From: Myxococcota bacterium
GTDB taxonomy: Bacteria > Myxococcota_A > UBA9160 > UBA4427
Assembly: GCA_028278345.1 (NCBI GenBank)
Contig: JANQEL010000290.1
Span: 37,098-101,097 of the forward strand
DNA length: 64,000 bases
Direction of reading: 5' to 3'
Shown piece after piece: positions 58,873 through 64,000 of the stretch. The notes beneath the pieces are model-generated. The model saw only the letters and a list, made by a program, of their open reading frames with translations, did no database searches and was not told the DNA's origin. Each line of letters starts with the position of its first letter. The stretch's first letter is position 1. Both the position numbers and the translations under genes were made by a program.

Positions 58873-59103
58873 ATGAGCGCATCGACCGAGATCAAGCAGT
58901 TCAACGCATGCCAGCACGAATCCCTCTCCGAAGGCCAGGGGTGCATGGTGACGCGATGCACCTGCGGTCACCTCCACCTTCGAATCGGCGTGCTCACGCT
59001 TCGTCTGACACCCAAGCAATTGGCAGACATGGCGTCTACGCTCGTCCGTGCCGCGGGCCGCGTCGAGTGCGAGACGGAGGCGCGTCCGCAGTATCTGTGC
59101 TGA
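58873..59103 (+). CDS. Small (76 aa) Cys/His-rich protein of unknown function
   Basis: MSASTEIKQFNACQHESLSEGQGCMVTRCTCGHLHLRIGVLTLRLTPKQLADMASTLVRAAGRVECETEARPQYLC. Confidence 0.6.
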   Translation: MSASTEIKQFNACQHESLSEGQGCMVTRCTCGHLHLRIGVLTLRLTPKQLADMASTLVRAAGRVECETEARPQYLC

Positions 59104-59153
59104 CGCCATCCGGAACCCTCTCGCGGTTCGGATGAAGATCCAGGGGGACTGAA

Positions 59154-60497
59154 ATGAAGAGTGTCTGCGTGGTGGGTGCAGGTCCCGCGGGGCTCGTCGC
59201 GACGAAGACACTCGCGCTGGCGGGTCTCGACGTCAGCTGCTTCGAACTGTCGAGTGAGATCGGGGGGCACTGGAAGCTCGACAATCCGAGTGGAAGATCC
59301 GCCGCGTACCACTCCCTCGAGACCAACACCACCAAGGCGATGAGTCGTCTCTCCGACTATGAAATGCCCGAGGAGTGGGAGGAGTTCTCTCCCTACGACC
59401 GGGTGCACGAGTGGTTCGAGAGTTACATCGATCACTTCGGCTTTCGCGATCGGATCCATCTCGGCGTCGAGGTGCTCGAGGCGACAGCCAGGGAGCCGTC
59501 CGGATGGAGCGTCGAGTTGCGCGACGCGAACGGCGAGACCACGACGCGCGAGTTCGACGCTCTGGTGGCCTGTAGCGGGAGCTACTGGTCGCCGAAGATC
59601 CCTGAGCTCGTCGGCGACGTCGAAGGAGAAGCCTTCCACGCGCAGCAGTACCGCGGCCCCGAAGAGCCGGTCTCCACGCGCGATCGGCGAGTCGTCGTCG
59701 TCGGCAACGGCAACACGGGTTGCGAGATCGCCTGCGAAATGGCCGCCGCGGGAGCCCAGAGCGTCGAGCTGTCGGCGCGCAGCGGCACCTGGATCATGCC
59801 CAAGCGAATCGACGGGCGTCCCGCCGCCGCTTCGGCTCCGATGATGAGCCCCTTCGACGAAGTGCCCGCGCTGCTTCGCTTCCTGCCCCGGCGTTGGCGC
59901 GAAGATCTCTTCGCCTGGCTCGGCACGAAGATGATGAAGCGGATGATGGGCGATCGCATGAAGCGTCTCGTCGAGCTGGGCATGCCGGAGCCCCCGGCCA
60001 ACCCGCTGGACAAGCGCGCCACCGTCTGTGACCCCCTGCTCGACTCCCTCGAGTCGGGCGCGGTCGTGGCTCGTCCCGGCATCGAACGGGTCGAGGGCAA
60101 GGAGATCATCTACACCGACGGTTCACGCTCGAACGCCGACGTCTTGATCTTCGCCACCGGGTACCACCTTCGGTACCCGTACCTGGACGAAGAGTGGGTC
60201 GACACCCGCGACGACGATCTATCGCTCTTCCTCGGGACGATGCACCCCGAGCGCCACGATCTGTTCATCGTTGGCGTCAGTCGTCCCACCGGTGCGTTCT
60301 GGCCGATCGCCGAAATGCACGCGCAGTTCGCAGCCGCGCTCTTGAGCGGTCGCTACGCGCTACCGGGTGCGCGCGAAATCGAGAAACACACCCAGCCCAT
60401 TCTCGGCCGCCGGGCATTCAATCCCGCGCTCTATGGCCTTGCGATGCGCGAGGAACTCGAGCGCGGCGCGCGCAGGGCGGACCGCGCGGCGCGTTGA
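59154..60497 (+). CDS. Flavin-containing monooxygenase family protein
   Basis: VCVVGAGPAGLVATKTLALAGLDVSCFE; VVVVGNGNTGCEIACEMAAAGA; DVLIFATGYHLRYPYL. Confidence 0.9.
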   Translation: MKSVCVVGAGPAGLVATKTLALAGLDVSCFELSSEIGGHWKLDNPSGRSAAYHSLETNTTKAMSRLSDYEMPEEWEEFSPYDRVHEWFESYIDHFGFRDRIHLGVEVLEATAREPSGWSVELRDANGETTTREFDALVACSGSYWSPKIPELVGDVEGEAFHAQQYRGPEEPVSTRDRRVVVVGNGNTGCEIACEMAAAGAQSVELSARSGTWIMPKRIDGRPAAASAPMMSPFDEVPALLRFLPRRWREDLFAWLGTKMMKRMMGDRMKRLVELGMPEPPANPLDKRATVCDPLLDSLESGAVVARPGIERVEGKEIIYTDGSRSNADVLIFATGYHLRYPYLDEEWVDTRDDDLSLFLGTMHPERHDLFIVGVSRPTGAFWPIAEMHAQFAAALLSGRYALPGAREIEKHTQPILGRRAFNPALYGLAMREELERGARRADRAAR

Positions 60498-60510
60498 GGC
60501 GCGCGAACAG

Positions 60511-60545
60511 GAGCGCCGCCGCAAGCGAGGCCTGCGACGGCGCTC
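60511..60545. terminator. Bidirectional terminator-like hairpin between convergent genes
   Basis: GAGCGCCGCCGCA (60511-60523) / TGCGACGGCGCTC (60533-60545), 13-bp stem with one mismatch, 9-nt loop. Confidence 0.6.
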
Positions 60546-60577
60546 GGTCCTAGCTTCCGTGACCTTTCCCGCGAGGG

Positions 60578-62164
60578 TTAGTCGCGCTTCTTGCTGTAGT
60601 TCTGCTGCTTGGCCATCTCGACCAGGCAGCCCTTCGTCGTATCCCAGTTGTCGATGATCTTGCGGATGCCCGCGCGGCGGAGCTGCCGCACGAAGCGCTT
60701 GTCGGCCACGCGCTTTACGTCGAACTTCCACAATGCGTCACCGAAGCCACCGGGTACCTCGTCGAGATCCGTGCTAGCGGGGTGCTGCACGTTGACCACG
60801 AACTGGGTGGGCTTGAGCGGGTTGAAGATCATGCCCGTCGCCTCCGAGCCCGCCACGCGGACGCTCATGAAGTGGTCGATCGACTCTGCCACGCCGTCGC
60901 CGTCGGTGTCGCGCGCGAACCAGATGTCGCCACCGGTCGACGAACCGTTGGGCGCATCTTCGATGATGTAGATGTTGCCCAGCGCGTCCTGCGCGAGGTT
61001 GTCGGGACTGTTCAGCACACCCGTGGTCGGCTCGAAGCCCTCGTTGGTGGGCGTCGTGGGGCCGGCGAAGAGACGCACATAGGCGTTCTCGTCGTCGAGC
61101 AGTTCGACCGAGTAGACCGAGGTCTCCGACGTGGCGGTGAAGTACATGACTTCGTTGCCGTTGGCGAGGCGACCGATCTCCATGTCCTCGGGGCGGCCGT
61201 ACGGCGCACCGTTGACTTCGTCCGCGGCCGGGCGGCCACCGCGCGTGTCGACGTTGCTGCGCGGGTCGTTGGTCGGGCCGTTGCGGAAGGGGTCGACCGA
61301 GGTCAGCGGCGTGCCATCGGCGTCCGTGATCGGAACCCAGGTCGCAGGGCCGGTGCGGGGCTGACCGACGTTGCTCGGATCCGAGAAGTAGTCGGCCGGG
61401 TTGCCCGCAAAGGCGTCCACGGTCAGCACAAAGGTCTGGCCTTTCGTGTAGTCACCCTTCTCGGGCATCACGAACTTGTAGATCGAACCCGATCGCCATT
61501 CGTCGACGAAGTAGAGGGTCTGGCCGTCGGCGCTGAAGCGCAGACCCTCGTGGGCGACGTTCGCGATGCTCTCGAGCTCGCGAACCTCGATGTCCTCGAC
61601 CGGCGCGTAGGGGTTCATCGTCTCCATCAGGCGGCCCTCGCCCGACCATTCCTCGCCGCTGAACACGGTGCAGTTGTCGGTAAAGGTTGCCGGGTCGAAG
61701 GCGGCCCAGTCGTTGCTCCAATCGCCGAGGGCGCCCTGTCCGTCACCGGCCCAGAGCAGCTCGTTCTTGTCCTTCCAGGTGTCGTAGCGGCTGACACCGG
61801 CCGACCAGGGCGATTCGTGCGGGTTGTAGATGTAGCGACTGGTCGGATCGAAGGCCGCCATGTCCCACATCGACTGCGCCGCACCGGCGGAGACATCCTG
61901 CTCGCCACTGCCCGGCACGGAGATGTCGGGGGCGCGGCCCACGCTCTGCGAGGGATCGGCCTCGATCTCCTTCATGCTGGTGAGGTTCTTCTGCGAGACC
62001 CCGGCGGGAATCACCCAGGGTGCGAAGATTTCTTCGTCGCTGTTCGGAGCCGTGACCGGCGCCGATTCCGTCAGCGGCGTAAAGAACGTGTCTGTGCCCG
62101 CGTGGGCGATCGAGGCACTTGCCGCGATCGCCGTGGCGAACAGCCAGGGAGAAACTCTCCTCAT
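60578..62164 (-). CDS. DUF839/PhoX-family secreted protein
   Basis: Signal peptide; HEGLRFSADGQTLYFVDEWRSGSIYKFV, YGRPEDMEIGRLANGNEVMYFTATSE, LNSPDNLAQDALGNIYIIEDAPNGSSTGGDIWFARD. Confidence 0.8.
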   Translation of the reverse strand: MRRVSPWLFATAIAASASIAHAGTDTFFTPLTESAPVTAPNSDEEIFAPWVIPAGVSQKNLTSMKEIEADPSQSVGRAPDISVPGSGEQDVSAGAAQSMWDMAAFDPTSRYIYNPHESPWSAGVSRYDTWKDKNELLWAGDGQGALGDWSNDWAAFDPATFTDNCTVFSGEEWSGEGRLMETMNPYAPVEDIEVRELESIANVAHEGLRFSADGQTLYFVDEWRSGSIYKFVMPEKGDYTKGQTFVLTVDAFAGNPADYFSDPSNVGQPRTGPATWVPITDADGTPLTSVDPFRNGPTNDPRSNVDTRGGRPAADEVNGAPYGRPEDMEIGRLANGNEVMYFTATSETSVYSVELLDDENAYVRLFAGPTTPTNEGFEPTTGVLNSPDNLAQDALGNIYIIEDAPNGSSTGGDIWFARDTDGDGVAESIDHFMSVRVAGSEATGMIFNPLKPTQFVVNVQHPASTDLDEVPGGFGDALWKFDVKRVADKRFVRQLRRAGIRKIIDNWDTTKGCLVEMAKQQNYSKKRD

Positions 62165-62194
62165 CTTCCTGCTCCTTGCTCGTGGGAATGACTG

Positions 62195-63997
62195 CTATTG
62201 GGACTTGCCTTGCAGCGCGCGCGAGCCTGTCTCACGCGCAACCACATTCGTGTTCCCGGACGGGACGCCGCTCCAATCGAGGCGGATGTCCCATTCGTAG
62301 GCGAGGTGTTCGGGAAGCGTCGGGGCCGTCTGGTTGTCGACGATGTCGTAGACGTTCTTCGGTGGCGTCGTCGTGGGATCGCGACCGAAGATGAAATCCT
62401 GGTCCTGCACGATGACGCGGTACGCCTTGTTCATCTCGAGGGCGCGTTCACGCGAAGGCGTGATCAGCTCGTAGACGTCCTTCGCAGCCGCCACCTTCGC
62501 GACATCGACGACACCCGGCGCCTTGAACCAGCGCACCTCCATCTCGGGGTTGCTGCGGAACTCGCCCCCGCCCCCAGCGCGCTCGAGGTAGGTGGCGATC
62601 TCGCCGCGCCTCTCGCCCATGTTCGGGGCATCGGGCATGCCGCGCAGATCGATGTAGCCCCAGCCCGCGGCGCCATCGACCTTGCGCGCAAAGCTGAAGG
62701 TGCTGTCGATGGTGGAACCGATCGACGAGTGGCAACCCATGCAGAAGAAGTTCTCTTCCCAGGTGTTGACGCGGAGCCGGCCCTTGCTGTTCTCGATGAA
62801 GCCGGTGATCACCCAGCCCATTTCGTTGTCGAAGCCGTAGTCGCCGCGATCGACGAAGCCCGGGAGCTGGCCGACGTACTTGGCGTGCGCTTCGTCTTCG
62901 TACGCTTCGAGGAGCTGCGGAACCGAGGTGGTCCAGCGCTTGCGCATGTAGCGCAGCTCCTTCATGCGGGGCGGGTTGTAGATGCCTCCCGCCTGGTCGA
63001 CGCCTATGTAGCGGACCGAATGCAGGAACTCGGTATCGATCGGATAGAGATAGGGAAGCTTCAGGGCGCGACGGGCAGCACCCACATACGAATCGGTCTG
63101 CGTGATCCGGTTCGCGCGACCGAGCTTCCCGTCGCCGTCCAGATCCTTTCCGACTGCGGCCTCGTCGACGTTCGCGACCGTGATCTCGTCGAGGCCCTTG
63201 AGGTTGGCCTCCACCAGGGCGAGGTTGGCCTTGTAGACGTCGCGCGAGTACCTGCCCTCTTCGGTCGTGCGGAAGGGTTCGCCGAGGCGGATCATCACGT
63301 CGTCGGTGGCGCCGTTGGTGGGCCAGAAGGTGCTCGGCAGCGGCTTGTAGCTGAAGGCGACCCAGTGACTGCCGTCGAGGGCGAAGCCCTCATCGTCGAA
63401 GGCTCCGGCGGCGAGGTGCAGGTTCTCGAGATCCGGCACATAGCCGCGGAATTCCGACTCGCGCAGCCGCAGTGCGAGCTCCGAGTAGTTGTCCTGGGCG
63501 ACCCAGGCGAGGATCTCTTCGTCGGAGATCGCCTTCACGCGCTTCGACCGATCCTCGAAGAGATTCTTCGAGCGATTCGTGAGCGCCGTGTCGCTGAAGC
63601 TGTAGACCCGCTGCAGCGTGCCGTCGTTCATCGCGTTCGGCCGGCCCGAAATCTGGTTCTGATGACAGACGTAGCAGGGGTTGTGCTGGCCTTCGGTGCG
63701 CGTGTAACACATCGGCGGCACGACGGCTTCGCGGTTGTACATCGTGTGGACGGGATGCACGGGCGGCATCTTCACGACCACGTCGTCGCTCGCCCGCATG
63801 ATCGCAAGAGCATCTTCATGGGAGTACTGCTCGTGTGCGGGCCTGGCGCTCGGCTCTACGGACTTGGTCGTGCCGACTTCAGCGCTCGCGCGGCCGTCCT
63901 CCCGCAACAGAATGAAGGCCGTAGACAGGACCAGAACCGAAACACCGATTGCACCAAGTCGGATCGCACTCCCCATTGCTCTCGCTTGCCCTCCCAT
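62195..63997 (-). CDS. Putative di-heme c-type cytochrome (hypothetical)
   Basis: Two CXXCH motifs (NPCYVCHQN, NFFCMGCHSS); N-terminal hydrophobic signal/anchor; 30 bp upstream of the PhoX-like gene. Start near the window edge. Confidence 0.7.
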   Translation of the reverse strand: MGGQARAMGSAIRLGAIGVSVLVLSTAFILLREDGRASAEVGTTKSVEPSARPAHEQYSHEDALAIMRASDDVVVKMPPVHPVHTMYNREAVVPPMCYTRTEGQHNPCYVCHQNQISGRPNAMNDGTLQRVYSFSDTALTNRSKNLFEDRSKRVKAISDEEILAWVAQDNYSELALRLRESEFRGYVPDLENLHLAAGAFDDEGFALDGSHWVAFSYKPLPSTFWPTNGATDDVMIRLGEPFRTTEEGRYSRDVYKANLALVEANLKGLDEITVANVDEAAVGKDLDGDGKLGRANRITQTDSYVGAARRALKLPYLYPIDTEFLHSVRYIGVDQAGGIYNPPRMKELRYMRKRWTTSVPQLLEAYEDEAHAKYVGQLPGFVDRGDYGFDNEMGWVITGFIENSKGRLRVNTWEENFFCMGCHSSIGSTIDSTFSFARKVDGAAGWGYIDLRGMPDAPNMGERRGEIATYLERAGGGGEFRSNPEMEVRWFKAPGVVDVAKVAAAKDVYELITPSRERALEMNKAYRVIVQDQDFIFGRDPTTTPPKNVYDIVDNQTAPTLPEHLAYEWDIRLDWSGVPSGNTNVVARETGSRALQGKSQ

Positions 63998-64000
63998 TCG

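Overview
High-GC bacterial chromosome segment with a deltaproteobacterial/Myxococcota-like gene repertoire (taxon inferred only). It is mostly densely packed housekeeping genes: lysA-like, polA, acpP, cysK, truD-rnhB-lpxD, a heme biosynthesis operon (ccsA-hemA-hemC-cobA/hemD-hemB), gmhA, trxA, argD-like, and the mreB-mreC-mreD-mrdA-rodA cluster. The most interesting region is about 49.8-59.1 kb, an iron/heme acquisition island. It carries bfr, bfd, a hemP small ORF missing from the supplied track, a DNRLRE-like protein with a C-terminal sorting signal, a TonB receptor, a HutX/ChuX-like protein, a complete heme-type ABC importer, an unrecognised 207-aa protein, a PEP-CTERM protein and a 76-aa Cys/His-rich protein. 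Two related Fur-box-like sequences (17 of 22 nt shared over the aligned core) sit upstream of bfd and in the divergent TonB-receptor/importer intergenic region. A hairpin covers the Shine-Dalgarno sequence of bfr. Other non-coding structure includes a 169-bp MITE/REPIN-like palindrome with perfect 20-bp terminal inverted repeats upstream of polA, a GTTACA-N4-GTTACA tandem repeat upstream of a two-component system, and terminator hairpins. I found no tRNA, rRNA, CRISPR array or transposase gene.
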